Shown here: one piece after another, positions 33,793 to 43,325 of the stretch | Numbering within the stretch: the stretch's first letter is position 1 | How the letters are laid out: each line of letters begins with the position of its first letter | From: Aneurinibacillus thermoaerophilus | Lineage (GTDB): Bacteria; Bacillota; Bacilli; Aneurinibacillales; Aneurinibacillaceae | Assembly (NCBI RefSeq): GCF_900099925.1 | Contig: NZ_FNDE01000010.1 | Span: 23,979-87,978 of the forward strand | Direction of reading: 5' to 3' | DNA: 64,000 nucleotides | Translations under genes and position numbers: made by a program | Notes under the pieces: model-generated | What the model was told of the DNA's origin: nothing | The model's input: the letters and a program-made list of their open reading frames with translations, nothing else | Databases searched by the model: none

Positions 33793-35004
33793 ATGAGAAC
33801 GATGGTATTTATAGGAACAAGCAAGTCCGGTTCGAGTCGGGAAGCGATTCGGGCGGCCGAACGGCTTGGTTTTTATACCGTTCTCTTTACGAGGCGTAAG
33901 CTAAATCTGGAGCAACGAGCGGAATTTTCCGATGTCCACGAATTAATATCGATTGATTTAGATGATGTACCATCAATGAGAGAAAAGATCAAACAGCTAC
34001 AAAAACAAGGAAAAATCATTGAGGCGATTGTTAGTTTTGTTGATGGACTTGTTTATACGGCCGCGGTTCTTTCGGAGGAATTTTGTCATACAGACCTGTC
34101 CAAGGAAGCCATTTTAAAAATGGAAGATAAAATACAAACACGCAGCGCTTTGCAAAAGACTCCTTTTAATATGAATTATGCGATATATAAGCAAGGATCT
34201 TTATCTTTTTTTATAGAAGAAAACGAGCTGACATTCCCGCTCATTGTAAAGGCTCCCCATTCAGCTGGTTCGAAAGACGTTTTAAAAGTTGACCGCAAAT
34301 CTGAGTTTGAATCTTGTGTAAACAAATTAAAGCAAAAGTATCCAGGAAGCCCTATTTTAGTTGAGGAATATATTGATGGACCGCAATATTTGGTAGAAAC
34401 GTTGGTTTACCAAAATAAGGTGAACATTGTAGCTATTATTGAACAAGAAATTTCAAAAGAGCAACGCTTTATTGTAACAGGCTATTCTTTGCTTGCAAAA
34501 GTAGAGGAGCATTTATATGAAAGTCTTTCGCGTGCTGTTATATCAATCATTCGAATGTTAGGGATGAAAAACGGGGCATGCCATCTGGAATTAAAATTCC
34601 ACAAAAACCAATGGAAACTGATAGAAGCGAATCCCAGAATATCCGGGGGAGCCATGAACAAAATGATTGAGGTTGCTTATGGCATTAATTTAGCTGAACA
34701 AATTATTAAAATAGCTATTGGAGAAGCGCCGTCCTTACAAAAAACATATAAGAAATTCGTTTTTACTCAGTATATTACGTTAGCTTCGTCAGGAGAACTG
34801 CAATTGGTAACCGGAAGAAACAGAGCTTGGCGATATGAAGGGGTTGATGATGTATATATTAAGCCAAAGCGGGGAACGTATTTGCATCCTCCATTATCGA
34901 TGGGGCACCGTTATGCCTATGTCATGGCTTCGTCTTCTACAAAGGAAGAAGCCAAAACAATCGCGAAAGCCGCAGCCAAGGAAATCCACTTTCATCTTTA
35001 TTGA
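33793..35004 (+). CDS. ATP-grasp domain protein
   Basis: The product is 403 residues. A pre-ATP-grasp Rossmann-like half (MVFIGTSKSGSSREAIRAAE, LISIDLDDV) is followed by an ATP-grasp domain: FPLIVKAPHSAGSKDVLKV, ILVEEYIDGPQYLVETLV, and GACHLELKFHKNQWKLIEANPRISGGAMN with the Glu and Asn metal ligands. Proteins of this kind join a carboxylate to an amine (dipeptide/L-amino-acid ligase, carbamoyl-phosphate-like). The substrate is unknown. ATG 33793 is preferred, 8 bases after AGAGGTGG; the frame stays open to 33628 without an SD. A second ATP-grasp gene starts 22 bases downstream. Confidence 0.78.
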   Translation: MRTMVFIGTSKSGSSREAIRAAERLGFYTVLFTRRKLNLEQRAEFSDVHELISIDLDDVPSMREKIKQLQKQGKIIEAIVSFVDGLVYTAAVLSEEFCHTDLSKEAILKMEDKIQTRSALQKTPFNMNYAIYKQGSLSFFIEENELTFPLIVKAPHSAGSKDVLKVDRKSEFESCVNKLKQKYPGSPILVEEYIDGPQYLVETLVYQNKVNIVAIIEQEISKEQRFIVTGYSLLAKVEEHLYESLSRAVISIIRMLGMKNGACHLELKFHKNQWKLIEANPRISGGAMNKMIEVAYGINLAEQIIKIAIGEAPSLQKTYKKFVFTQYITLASSGELQLVTGRNRAWRYEGVDDVYIKPKRGTYLHPPLSMGHRYAYVMASSSTKEEAKTIAKAAAKEIHFHLY

Positions 35005-35025
35005 TTTTAAGAAAGGAGGGGGAAC

Positions 35026-36053
35026 ATGACGACAATCGGCATGCTCCATTATCGTAAACACCCGGAGAAAGTTCTAAAAGCATATGCATTTGCTGCTGTT
35101 GCCAAGGCGGAAGGGGTTGATTTTTTCTATTTTACCCCCGGAAAAGTGAATATGGAAAAGAAAACGATTCTAGGGTATGCATTGGAAAAAGGAGATGGAT
35201 AGAAAGAAAAATGCCATTTCCTGATGTGATTTATAATGCAGGCAGTCCTTTGACTGAGAAGGCGTATGATATTCATGAAAAACTTTCTGAACAAATTCCT
35301 TTTACAAGTCACTCGCTAGGCAGTAAAACGAGTGTGTATGAACGAGTCAAGAAAAATGGCCAATTTTCTCAATATCTTCTTCCTTTTATGATGATAAAGA
35401 GTATGAAAGATGTTTTTGAATTTTTGGCTGCGCATCAAAATGTAGTCATAAAGCCTGTATCCGGTCATAAAGGGATTGGGGTTATCTTTATAGAAGAAAA
35501 TAATGGCACGTACACTGTTATTAATCAGGACGATACTTCAACTTATAGTAAACAAACGCTTCGGGAATTGTTAAATCCGTTGGTTATAGATGAAGAATAT
35601 TTGATTCAGCGTTATGTTTCATCAAAAACAAAATATGGAAGCGCCTATGATTTTCGCCTGCATGTTCAGAAAAACGGAGAAGGCAAATGGGTGATTACAA
35701 ACATTTATCCACGAATCGCCAATCCGGGAAAAATTGTAACTAATCTAAATAGCGGGGGCGCCATCTCGATGCTGGAATCTTTTTTAATTCAGGAGTTTGA
35801 GGAGGAGTCCTACAATGTTAAACGATATCTCGAACAATTTTCCCTCGTTTTTGCCGAACATATGGATAAAATCTATGACGAATCTTTTGATGAACTGGGC
35901 ATTGATGTAGGATTAGACGCCAACCGGAAGATATGGATTTACGAGGTGAATTGGCGTCCCGGAGTTCCTCCCACGTTTGATTTAGAGCTGGATGTAGCCA
36001 GAAATACCATTCATTATGCCGTATATTTGTCGAACAAATTCCACGGACGTTAA
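35026..36053 (+). pseudogene. YheC/YheD-type endospore coat-associated ATP-grasp protein, frameshifted
   Basis: ATG 35026 (SD AAAGGAGGGGG) begins MTTIGMLHYRKHPEKVLKAY, the family N-terminus, and reads to a stop at 35200-35202. From about 35211 another frame continues MPFPDVIYNAGSPLTEKAYD, IPFTSHSLGSKTSVYERV, KPVSGHKGIGVIF, YDFRLHVQKNGEGKWVI and IDVGLDANRKIWIYEVNWRPG to 36053, the complete ATP-grasp part. Inserting one extra GGAT unit into GATGGATAG gives ...GDGWIERKMPFPDV and restores one frame, so loss of a 4-base tandem unit is the likely lesion. YheC/D proteins are linked to the spore coat in Bacillus. The two tandem ATP-grasps may have cooperated. Confidence 0.8.
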
Positions 36054-36123
36054 ACGGTAAGAAGGTGGAAGGTTTCATTGACAAAAACGCTAAGCTTGCA
36101 TTGATTTTTATTTATATTTTATG

Positions 36124-36160
36124 CCGCAAACCGGATTTTCATTCCGGGTTTGCGGTTTTT
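36124..36160 (+). terminator. Terminator after the ATP-grasp pair
   Basis: CCGCAAACC pairs with GGGTTTGCGG around a short A/T-rich loop containing GGA/TCC, followed by seven T. Confidence 0.85.
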
Positions 36161-36162
36161 TT

Positions 36163-36483
36163 ATGGAAAATTTTTAATATGCCATCTTTTAAACTTTTGA
36201 TGTTTTTACATCGTTCTTTTGTTTCAGCAGCAAGATGGTTGGAAGCAGGCAACCGGCAAGGCATGTAGTATCTACCGTTATTTTTGGCCGGCCGGAAGTC
36301 TCCCAATATTTTTTGGAGGCCGATATTTTTGTTCATGAATGAATGTAGAATTTGTCAAAAAGGCGAAAAATTAAATCGTACAGCCTGTCTTTTTTTTCAA
36401 AATGTCTACATATAATTTGCATAAAAAAGCAATCTTTCCATGCAGTAAGGTTTTGTGAGTTTACTGTTTACAGGGGTGGGGAT
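36163..36483. other. Intergenic stretch, nothing recognised
   Basis: Short frames exist on both strands, but none has an SD or a family motif. A weak hairpin around 36290-36325 (GGCCGGAAGTCTCC with GGAGGCC-like bases) is the only structure seen. The end holds the presumed promoter of the YkvI-type gene. Confidence 0.4.
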
Positions 36484-37509
36484 ATGAAGAAAAGATGGGG
36501 AACTATATTACAAATTGCAGCCACTTATATCGGCACTGTGGTTGGGGCAGGGTTTGCTTCCGGGAAGGAAATTGTTGAATTTTTTACTGTTTACGGACTG
36601 GTAGGACTAATCGGCATCTTAGTAAGTGGAATGTTGTTTATTTGGATTGGCACGAAAATGATGCTCCTATCCCACCGGATTGGCGCCTATTCCTATGAAG
36701 AATTAAATACCTATATATTCGGTGAAATGGTTGGTAAGGTGATCAATGTACTGACGCTGCTTATTTTATTTGGTGTTACGTCGGTCATGTTGTCAGGAAC
36801 GGGTTCCATTTTTGAAGAACAATTAGGCTTTTCTTATCAATGGGGGATTTTATTTACGCTGATTCTTTGCTATGCCGTCATGATAAAAGGACTGGATGGC
36901 ATTCTTGCTGTTAATTCCTTGGTCGTTCCGATGATGCTCTTTTTTAGTTTTCTGATTGCTACTTCTTTGTTGGGACACCATGATTTTTCCCATGTTTTTC
37001 AGAAAGAAGAACCACAGGTAACCTGGAAGTCGCTTGTGAGTCCCTTTGCTTATGTGGCATTTAATCTGGCTATGGCACAGGCTGTTCTTGTTCCTCTTGG
37101 AAAAGAAATAAAGGACGAAAGCGTGTTGAAGTGGGGAGGTTTTTGGGGAGGGATCGGTCTTTGTTGTATGCTGATCTCTTATCATTTAGCTCTTTCTTCT
37201 TTACCGAACGTAGCACAATTTAATGTTCCTATCGCTGAAGTGCTCGAAGATTTTGGTTCGTTTATTCATATTTTATTCCTGATCGTCGTTTATGGCGAAA
37301 TTTTTACTACGCTAATTGGTAACGTGTTTGGAATTTCGCGCAAAATGCAGAAATTCTTCGTTATATCGGAAAAATGGATGATAGTAGGGATTTTATTACT
37401 TAGCTTTTTAATTAGTCAGATTGGATTTGGTTCCCTGCTTGGCTTCCTCTATCCTTTATTTGGCTACACCGGATTATTGTTACTTTTTTGTATAGCTGTG
37501 AAACAGTAG
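36484..37509 (+). CDS. YkvI-family membrane transporter (APC-like)
   Basis: The 341-residue integral membrane protein has about ten helices. The first helix carries AATYIGTVVGAGFASGKEIVEFF, the YkvI-family signature resembling the unwound helix of LeuT-fold amino-acid transporters. Later segments include LNVLTLLILFGVTSVML-like hydrophobic stretches and SPFAYVAFNLAMAQAVLVPLG. YkvI-family proteins are uncharacterised in detail; an amino-acid or small-solute transport role is inferred from the fold. ATG 36484 (SD AGGGGTGGGG) is preferred over the upstream extension to 36352, which lacks an SD and is not hydrophobic in the family manner. Confidence 0.8.
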   Translation: MKKRWGTILQIAATYIGTVVGAGFASGKEIVEFFTVYGLVGLIGILVSGMLFIWIGTKMMLLSHRIGAYSYEELNTYIFGEMVGKVINVLTLLILFGVTSVMLSGTGSIFEEQLGFSYQWGILFTLILCYAVMIKGLDGILAVNSLVVPMMLFFSFLIATSLLGHHDFSHVFQKEEPQVTWKSLVSPFAYVAFNLAMAQAVLVPLGKEIKDESVLKWGGFWGGIGLCCMLISYHLALSSLPNVAQFNVPIAEVLEDFGSFIHILFLIVVYGEIFTTLIGNVFGISRKMQKFFVISEKWMIVGILLLSFLISQIGFGSLLGFLYPLFGYTGLLLLFCIAVKQ

Positions 37510-37640
37510 AAAAAGACTGCAATATCCAATAAATACAAGCGATTTTTCATGCATAATTTGCTTCCTTTTTTAAGAAACTGTGAAGGAACGGAACAAATGC
37601 AAAAAAGCCGGGAATACTAAAAGTTGAAGGAGGTGATAAA

Positions 37641-37901
37641 ATGGATGAAGTAAAGGAAACAAGAAAGGAAACAAGAGAGGAAGAAACACGTGATACCTCT
37701 GCTCTATGGTTGGGGTGGATCGGCATCGTAGCGGGGATTGTTGCTTTCTTCTACGCTCCGCTTCTTTTTGGCGGGGCTGCCGTAATCCTTGGATTGATCA
37801 CAGTGTTTAGTAAGGCGAACACCCTGGGATGGTGGGCGATTGGCCTTGGAGTCGTAGGCATCATTGTCCAGTGGTTTTATCGTGGCTCCCTTTTTTATTG
37901 A
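37641..37901 (+). CDS. Small two-helix membrane protein
   Basis: The 86-residue protein has a charged cytoplasmic head (MDEVKETRKETREEETRD) and two tightly packed hydrophobic helices, LGWIGIVAGIVAFFYAPLLF and GWWAIGLGVVGIIVQWFY, linked by AAVILGLITVFSKAN. It resembles the DUF4190-like family of short Gly-rich membrane proteins. The head contains two near-repeats (KETRKET/REEETR). ATG 37641 has the perfect SD AGGAGGTGA. Function unknown. Confidence 0.7.
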   Translation: MDEVKETRKETREEETRDTSALWLGWIGIVAGIVAFFYAPLLFGGAAVILGLITVFSKANTLGWWAIGLGVVGIIVQWFYRGSLFY

Positions 37902-37958
37902 ATGTATTTTTTCGTTTGGATACCGGTATTGTAGTTGGAAAATCGAAAAGCAGGAAAA

Positions 37959-37997
37959 AAAGAGGTTGGATGATATTTCCAATCTCTTTATTTTTTC
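37959..37997 (+). terminator. Terminator after the small membrane protein
   Basis: AAAGAGGTTGGA pairs with TCCAATCTCTTT (one G-U-type mismatch) around 7 bases, followed by ATTTTTT. Confidence 0.8.
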
Positions 37998-38160
37998 TGT
38001 GTCCCGTTGCGCTTGTTTTCATTCCCCTAAATGGAAATCATAAAGTGAGAAGATTATGAATGTTTCCTTGTTCCCCTTTTTTTCATGAAGAAATGGTATG
38101 CTGATTGATGTGTAAACGATTGATTGTTCTAAAAGGAAATTTAGAAAGGAGAACGAGGAA

Positions 38161-39051
38161 GTGTTTCAAAAAAATGTTCGATTTTTACTTCTCATTTTGA
38201 TGCTCGGGCTTGTGCTCATCACCAGTGCATGCTCAAATGAACAAGCCGTAGCTCGCGTAAATGGGGAAACGATTAGCAGGGATGATTTGTATAATTTTAT
38301 GGTGAAACAAAATGGAGAGCAAGCATTAGACGTCTTAATTACAAACAGTATCATCAACCAGGAAGCCAAAAAGCAAAACATTTCCGTTTCACAGGCGGAT
38401 ATAGATAAGGAGTTAAAAAAAGTAAAGGATTCCTTCGGAACGGAAGAAGCATTTAATGAAGCGTTGAAACAAACCGGTTTTTCTTTGCAGGATCTGCGAG
38501 AAGATGCGGCCATCAATATAAAAGTGAAAAAGCTGCTTGAACCGAAAGTTCCAATAACTGAAGAAGAAATGAAAAAGTATTTTGAAGAAAACAAGGCGAT
38601 GTTTGCAACGGAAGAGCAAGTAAAAGCCCGCCATATTTTGGTAGAAACGAAAGAAAAAGCGGACGAAGTGAAAAAGAAATTAGCGGCTGGCGAAGATTTT
38701 GCCGAGCTGGCAAAAAAATATTCGATAGATATAAACAATAAGGATCAGGGAGGCGATCTTGGTTTTTTTGGCAAGGGCCAGATGGTAGAACCGTTTGACA
38801 AAGTCGCCTTTTCATTAGCGCCAGGGAAAATCAGCGACCCAGTGAAAACAGAATTTGGATACCACATTATTAAGGTAGAACAAAAAAAGCCAGCGAAACA
38901 AGCGAATTATGAAGAAAGCAAAAGTGAAATAAAAGACATGTTATTCGCCAAGAAAATGCAGCCTGTATACAATACTTGGATGGAAGAGAAGAGGGCCGAA
39001 TATAAAATCGAGAATTTCTTGACGAAGAAACAAACAGACACAAAATCATAA
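38161..39051 (+). CDS. prsA: Foldase PrsA (peptidyl-prolyl isomerase lipoprotein)
   Basis: The 296-residue lipoprotein has lipobox ITSAC (lipidated Cys ~24) after a hydrophobic leader. A SurA-like N-terminal helical region (NGETISRDDLYNFMVKQNG) leads into a parvulin domain at ~135-230 (VKARHILVETKEKADEVKKK, GGDLGFFGKGQMVEPF, GYHIIKVEQ). The C-terminal chaperone helices are Lys/Glu-rich. PrsA folds secreted proteins at the outer membrane face. GTG 38161 has AAAGGAGAACGAGG upstream. The spacing from neighbours suggests a single-gene unit. Confidence 0.93.
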   Translation: MFQKNVRFLLLILMLGLVLITSACSNEQAVARVNGETISRDDLYNFMVKQNGEQALDVLITNSIINQEAKKQNISVSQADIDKELKKVKDSFGTEEAFNEALKQTGFSLQDLREDAAINIKVKKLLEPKVPITEEEMKKYFEENKAMFATEEQVKARHILVETKEKADEVKKKLAAGEDFAELAKKYSIDINNKDQGGDLGFFGKGQMVEPFDKVAFSLAPGKISDPVKTEFGYHIIKVEQKKPAKQANYEESKSEIKDMLFAKKMQPVYNTWMEEKRAEYKIENFLTKKQTDTKS

Positions 39052-39198
39052 TTTGGTTGTTTTTAACATTGCGCTGTCTGATATGGATGGGAAGTGTGTT
39101 TTAGTCAACAGAAGGAAGAGAAGACGGAGGAAAAGATAAAAACGAATCTTTTCCTCTTCCTCATGCCACATTACAAATATTGAAATTTCAACGTACAT

Positions 39199-40809
39199 TT
39201 ATTTAGTTGTATAGAAAAAGCGCGATACAATGAGTCCAATAACGCCAAGACCAATGAACAAAACAGCACGGACAAGAAGCGACAGAAACGGTAAATCAAA
39301 GAAAATTGCTTTCAGCAGTGTTATAATAAGCAGCGCCATTCCCAGGCGGCGCAGATCTTTGTTGGCGCTTCTCGCACCATAAAGAATTCCTGCCACTGCA
39401 TACAGTGCCCAAACTGTAGAAATAGCTAGCTGCATTATTTCAAACGACATCTCACGCATGACCGCTCCGGTAATTTCCGTTAAAAAAACAAGCAACAAAA
39501 ATGCATAACCTACACCCATTATGCGTAATACTTTTTCTTCCTTAAATAGCCTCTTCTGCTTAAGCAGTTTATATAACCAGGCTGCCGTAATGAGCATAAC
39601 ACACCAGTTGAACGTCACTGATGAAACGACAAATTCAATATCACGCGCAATGGTTACCATCAGACTGAGACCATAAATAAGGCCACCAGTAATTTGCTGT
39701 AACTTTGACTGCAGGACAATCCCCAGATACAATGCCAGCGTTCCTTCCAACAGTATCATTATCGTCTCATTTTCGTTTTCCAGTACGTACAGTATATAGC
39801 TTGCTAGCGCGAAAGAAGCGATCGATATGGCAACGGCCGCTTTCTTCCGGTTTCGTCCCAGCAAAGCATAAGCTATGCTTCCATACAACACAAATATGCC
39901 AAGCAGCATCCATTCTACCTGTACTTCAGCAAATGCGATGTTCAGCCATACCGTTGTCAGTACAAATGTAGTAAACAGCATACCTGTCTGACTGCGCATG
40001 TACACGGTTTGTCGCAGGAAAAACAAAAGCAGGGCTGCATGCTGAATTATACTGCCAACCGCAAAAGTACTTCCTTCTTCGCCTCCAGTAATGATGAAAA
40101 AGAGAAAGAAAACAATCTGTAACAGAGCTGCCGACGTGTAATACAAAACGAGATATTGCTTTCGTATTGCCACATATAAAAACGTGACGTACAATGCTAT
40201 CTCGTATGCAACAAAAAACAAAGAATTCGGATTATGGCTTTCTACAAGAAACGGAATAAATACACCGGCTAGGGATGATAGCACAGCCAGCGCCTGTGAC
40301 CGATGGCGATACGATAAAAAGACACCGCCCGCGATCCAGATGATATTGAGCGGAAAGGCTAGGGAAGCTGGGATAAATCCGTACAGCATATGCATAGCAA
40401 ATGTCGTCAGTATCACAATACAAATGGCAGCTCCTAACAAAACCTGGCCAAGCCCGGTTCGTTGATGCTTCATTTGACGACTCCCCATCCAGAGGAGCCA
40501 CCCGGATACGATAAAACCAAGCACAATACGCACAGGTTCGGTAATGTATCCTCGATCAATCGAAGCTTTAAATGCCCAAACAATGCCGACCAGTAGCACG
40601 ATGACAAAGATGCGTGGCAGCCAGACACGACCGATAAGTGTTTCCCAGTCTGTCGGCTCTTTTTTCTCTGACACCGTGTGCGATTTCACCGCAGGCGAAA
40701 CGTTGTTTATCCCAGTCAGTGTAGGTTTTTGGGGCTGAAGGGCCGCTATTTTTCGTTCCAGCTGCGCCACGCGGGCCTCTAACTCGGCAATTCGTTGTTC
40801 TTGATCCAT
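39199..40809 (-). CDS. DUF2339 multispanning membrane protein
   Basis: The 536-residue protein starts with a short coiled coil (EQRIAELEARVAQLERKIAAL), a linker rich in Pro/Ser and then a long array of about 14-16 hydrophobic helices with WETLIGRVWLPRIFVIVLLVG at the beginning, the DUF2339 signature. No catalytic motif is visible. Such proteins are unassigned; some are near cell-envelope genes. ATG 40809 has the SD AAGGAGGAAATG. An overlapping 40-codon frame starts at 40901 with its own SD (see rejected items). Confidence 0.8.
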   Translation of the reverse strand: MDQEQRIAELEARVAQLERKIAALQPQKPTLTGINNVSPAVKSHTVSEKKEPTDWETLIGRVWLPRIFVIVLLVGIVWAFKASIDRGYITEPVRIVLGFIVSGWLLWMGSRQMKHQRTGLGQVLLGAAICIVILTTFAMHMLYGFIPASLAFPLNIIWIAGGVFLSYRHRSQALAVLSSLAGVFIPFLVESHNPNSLFFVAYEIALYVTFLYVAIRKQYLVLYYTSAALLQIVFFLFFIITGGEEGSTFAVGSIIQHAALLLFFLRQTVYMRSQTGMLFTTFVLTTVWLNIAFAEVQVEWMLLGIFVLYGSIAYALLGRNRKKAAVAISIASFALASYILYVLENENETIMILLEGTLALYLGIVLQSKLQQITGGLIYGLSLMVTIARDIEFVVSSVTFNWCVMLITAAWLYKLLKQKRLFKEEKVLRIMGVGYAFLLLVFLTEITGAVMREMSFEIMQLAISTVWALYAVAGILYGARSANKDLRRLGMALLIITLLKAIFFDLPFLSLLVRAVLFIGLGVIGLIVSRFFYTTK

Positions 40810-40909
40810 ACATTTCCTCCTTTTTCATTTTTGATATAATCATTTTTTTCAAACAAAACAAATAGCGCGTGGTTGGTACCGGCATAAGGAATAAGATTCA
40901 TATTTGTTC

Positions 40910-41315
40910 CTCCCATTCATTCTAAATTTTGTAATCCATGCGGCATTTTCTTTATTGATTGCGGTATTTTCTCTATTATGGAATAGATCATAAGATTCTC
41001 ACAAGAAATAAAAATATATATTTTAATTATTTGGTAAATATGGATGATATAAAAAATTAGATAAGAGAGAAGATACGATAAGTAAAAATACATGAGATGC
41101 AGAATGATATGACAGCAAAATTAGTTATGTATCTCAAATTCGGAGAAGATACGGTAACACTACTTCAACCGCAGGGTATTGATCAAAAGACATCGGATGT
41201 ATATTATATGGTTGGATTGGTTCGTTGATTTGCTTTATCGTCGTTTCTATTATGCTATGAGCACTCAGAACGTATATACATAAAGCATAAAGAGATATAG
41301 CGATGGGAGAGAAGA
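40910..41315. other. Intergenic stretch with one short unsupported frame
   Basis: This AT-rich DNA separates the DUF2339 and lysozyme-like genes. From 41097 to 41228 a 43-codon frame reads with protein-like composition (MTAKLVMYLKFGEDTVTLLQ...VGLVR) but has no SD and no recognisable family. It could be a degraded piece. Bases 41229-41315 contain the presumed promoter of the next gene. Confidence 0.3.
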
Positions 41316-41936
41316 ATGGAACGAATAAAGAAATGGATAGGTATCCTATCTATCATGTTCGGGCTTTTCATTATGGCGTTACTGTTTACTTACAGAACGG
41401 ATTATGATACCCCGACACCCCCTAGGATAGATAGGTACGAGAAAGTTAAGCAGTATGAACCTATGTTACGAGCTGAATTAAGAAAGTATCATTTGGAAGA
41501 ATATACACTTACGCTGCTTGCCTTGATGCATCAGGAAAGCAGAGGGGAAGGAGGCGACCCAATGCAGGCATCAGAGTCGGCCGGTCTTCCACCAAATACA
41601 ATCAATGATCCTGCCTGGAGCATCCGACAGGGGGTAAAACATTTTAATGACGTTCTTACGTACGGAACAAAAAAGAAAGTCGACTTCCCTACTGTTATAC
41701 AGGCGTATAATATGGGGAAAGGATACATTGACTTTATAGCTGCACATGGTAAGAAGCATACGGAAGAACTGGCAAAGCAATATTCCGCAATTCAGGTAAA
41801 AAAAGAACCTAATGTCTACAATTGTGGAGAGGATCGCAACAATTTTCGATACCCCTATTGCTACGGTGATTTTTCTTATACTACAAAAGTCTTGCAAAAG
41901 CGAGAACGTATAAAAAATACAATGGAAGCAAGTTGA
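41316..41936 (+). CDS. Membrane-anchored lysozyme-like muramidase/transglycosylase
   Basis: The 206-residue protein has one N-terminal hydrophobic segment (IGILSIMFGLFIMALLFTY) acting as signal anchor. It then carries a CwlT/lysozyme-like domain: LLALMHQESRGEGGDPMQAS with the catalytic Glu, NTINDPAWSIRQGVKHF, and FPTVIQAYNMGKGYIDF with the structural Asn/Tyr. Such domains cut the glycan backbone of peptidoglycan and occur in conjugative-element and chromosomal genes. No NlpC part follows, so it is a single-domain enzyme. ATG 41316 has the SD GGGAGAAG. An M23 peptidase follows after a terminator, so the two are neighbours but not one unit. Confidence 0.82.
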   Translation: MERIKKWIGILSIMFGLFIMALLFTYRTDYDTPTPPRIDRYEKVKQYEPMLRAELRKYHLEEYTLTLLALMHQESRGEGGDPMQASESAGLPPNTINDPAWSIRQGVKHFNDVLTYGTKKKVDFPTVIQAYNMGKGYIDFIAAHGKKHTEELAKQYSAIQVKKEPNVYNCGEDRNNFRYPYCYGDFSYTTKVLQKRERIKNTMEAS

Positions 41937-41946
41937 GAACGATTCA

Positions 41947-41980
41947 AATACTCCTATATGAAGGGGAGTATTTTTTTATT
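41947..41980 (+). terminator. Terminator after the lysozyme-like gene
   Basis: AATACTCC pairs with GGGGAGTATT around ~8 bases and is followed by seven T. Confidence 0.85.
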
Positions 41981-42090
41981 CTAAAAATGTAAGATACGTA
42001 TCATGAAAATAATGATAAAATGACAAAAGAAGCGATTAAAAGTAGCACAAAACTTTATCGACTTACCGATCATGGAAAAAAGCGCGGGCA

Positions 42091-42744
42091 TTGCCGCTTC
42101 GTATCAAATTCAGCCGCAGGCAGAAAGTATATATGGCGATCTATGCAGTGCTTTTGCTTGTGTTTGGCATATATAATACTTTTGTTTTTAGTAGTTATGT
42201 GACAGGAAAAAAAGCGATTGAACTGTCTTTCCCATTGCATAAAGGAACTTATTATGTGCTCCAAGGTGGCAATCATGTGCAAATGAATAATCATAATGCC
42301 TATCCGTCGCAAAAGTATGCCTTGGATATTGTGAAATTGAATACGCTTGGTATGCGTTCGAATGGCATATATCCAAAACAGCTTGATCGATACATGATTT
42401 ACGGTGATGAAGTGATAAGTCCTTGTACCGGTAAAGTGCTGAAAGTAAGAAATGATGCACCTGACCTCATGCCACCGGATATGGATTCTGAAAGACCGGA
42501 GGGAAATTATGTCGCTCTTGTGTGTGAAAATGAAGAAGCAGTGATCTATATGGCACATATGCAGGAAGGCAGTGTTGCAGTGAAAGAAGGGGAAGTTGTA
42601 CAGGAGGGTCAACCGATTGGACGAGTGGGCAATTCCGGAAACACGACAGAGCCGCATCTGCATATCCATGCAGAAAAAGATGGAGAAGGCATTCCGATCA
42701 AATTCAATGGCAAATTTCTTGTAAGAAACAACATCATTCGATGA
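42091..42744 (+). CDS. M23-family metallopeptidase, membrane-anchored
   Basis: The 217-residue protein has a signal-anchor helix (VYMAIYAVLLLVFGIYNTF) and then an M23 LytM-type domain. The first metal ligands lie in YALDIVKLN (Asp) and the pair in EPHLHIHA (HxH), with VGNSGNTTEPHLHIH as the family hallmark and GNYVALVCENEEAVIYMAHM in the core. The expected HxxxD around YPSQKYALD reads with Gln/Lys, so the first His should be checked (the nearest is HNAY). It would cut peptidoglycan cross-bridges. TTG 42091 is the only start that includes the basic pre-helix segment; ATG 42133 is an alternative with a weak SD. Confidence 0.75.
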   Translation: MPLRIKFSRRQKVYMAIYAVLLLVFGIYNTFVFSSYVTGKKAIELSFPLHKGTYYVLQGGNHVQMNNHNAYPSQKYALDIVKLNTLGMRSNGIYPKQLDRYMIYGDEVISPCTGKVLKVRNDAPDLMPPDMDSERPEGNYVALVCENEEAVIYMAHMQEGSVAVKEGEVVQEGQPIGRVGNSGNTTEPHLHIHAEKDGEGIPIKFNGKFLVRNNIIR

Positions 42745-42805
42745 AGAACCAGAAGCACTCCATTCCATATTCCTATTCTATTTTTTATATAAATATTTTA
42801 CCAAT

Positions 42806-43324
42806 TTGTCATTTAGAGATGAAGTATATCAGACCTTAAAAAAAGCTATTATAATGTTGAAGTTAGAGCCGGGGCAACGTTTGAATGATAAGGAACTAGC
42901 CGAAGACTTTGGAATAAGCCGCACCCCAGTTAGAGAGGCGCTTAAACGTCTTGAAGATGAGGGTCTTGTAGAATCTGTTCCCGGTTCCGCTACCCGTGTA
43001 ACGCCATTAAAACCAGAGGAGGCAAAACATGCATTTACTGTCGTAGCAGCCTTACATTCTTTAGCTGCTCGACTTGCGGTTCCTTTGTTAAAGGATTCAG
43101 ATATAAAAATGATGGAGGTAAGTAATAATAATTTAAAGGTTTCACTTGAACAAAACGATATTATTCAAGCTATTCAAGCAGACGAGTCCTTTCACGATGT
43201 TTTTTACGGATTAACCCCCATTACTTGGACACAAACAACCTTATTCATCTTTTTTCGTACCCTTTGTTTTGAAATATATAATATAATGACATTGGACAAT
43301 TTAAAAACAATAGGAGAGCGATAA
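42806..43324 (+). pseudogene. FadR-subfamily GntR regulator, truncated at both ends
   Basis: The frame contains a good GntR winged HTH: FRDEVYQTLKKAIIMLKLEPGQRLNDKELA with FGISRTPVREALKRLEDEGL, then the start of the FCD ligand domain (AARLAVPLLKDSD, QAIQADESFHDVF). It begins at a TTG with no SD in AT-rich DNA, right at the family's usual second residue. After FHDVF at about 43204 family similarity ends abruptly and ~75 residues of the FCD domain are replaced by unrelated sequence leading into the SD of the next gene. It is best read as an internal gene fragment. Confidence 0.65.
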
Positions 43325-43325
43325 A

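Noticed and set aside
40779..40901. 40-codon minus-strand frame overlapping the DUF2339 start, with GGGAGGA before its ATG
   Set aside because: It overlaps the next gene out of frame and lacks recognisable protein features; a leader-peptide role is possible but unsupported.
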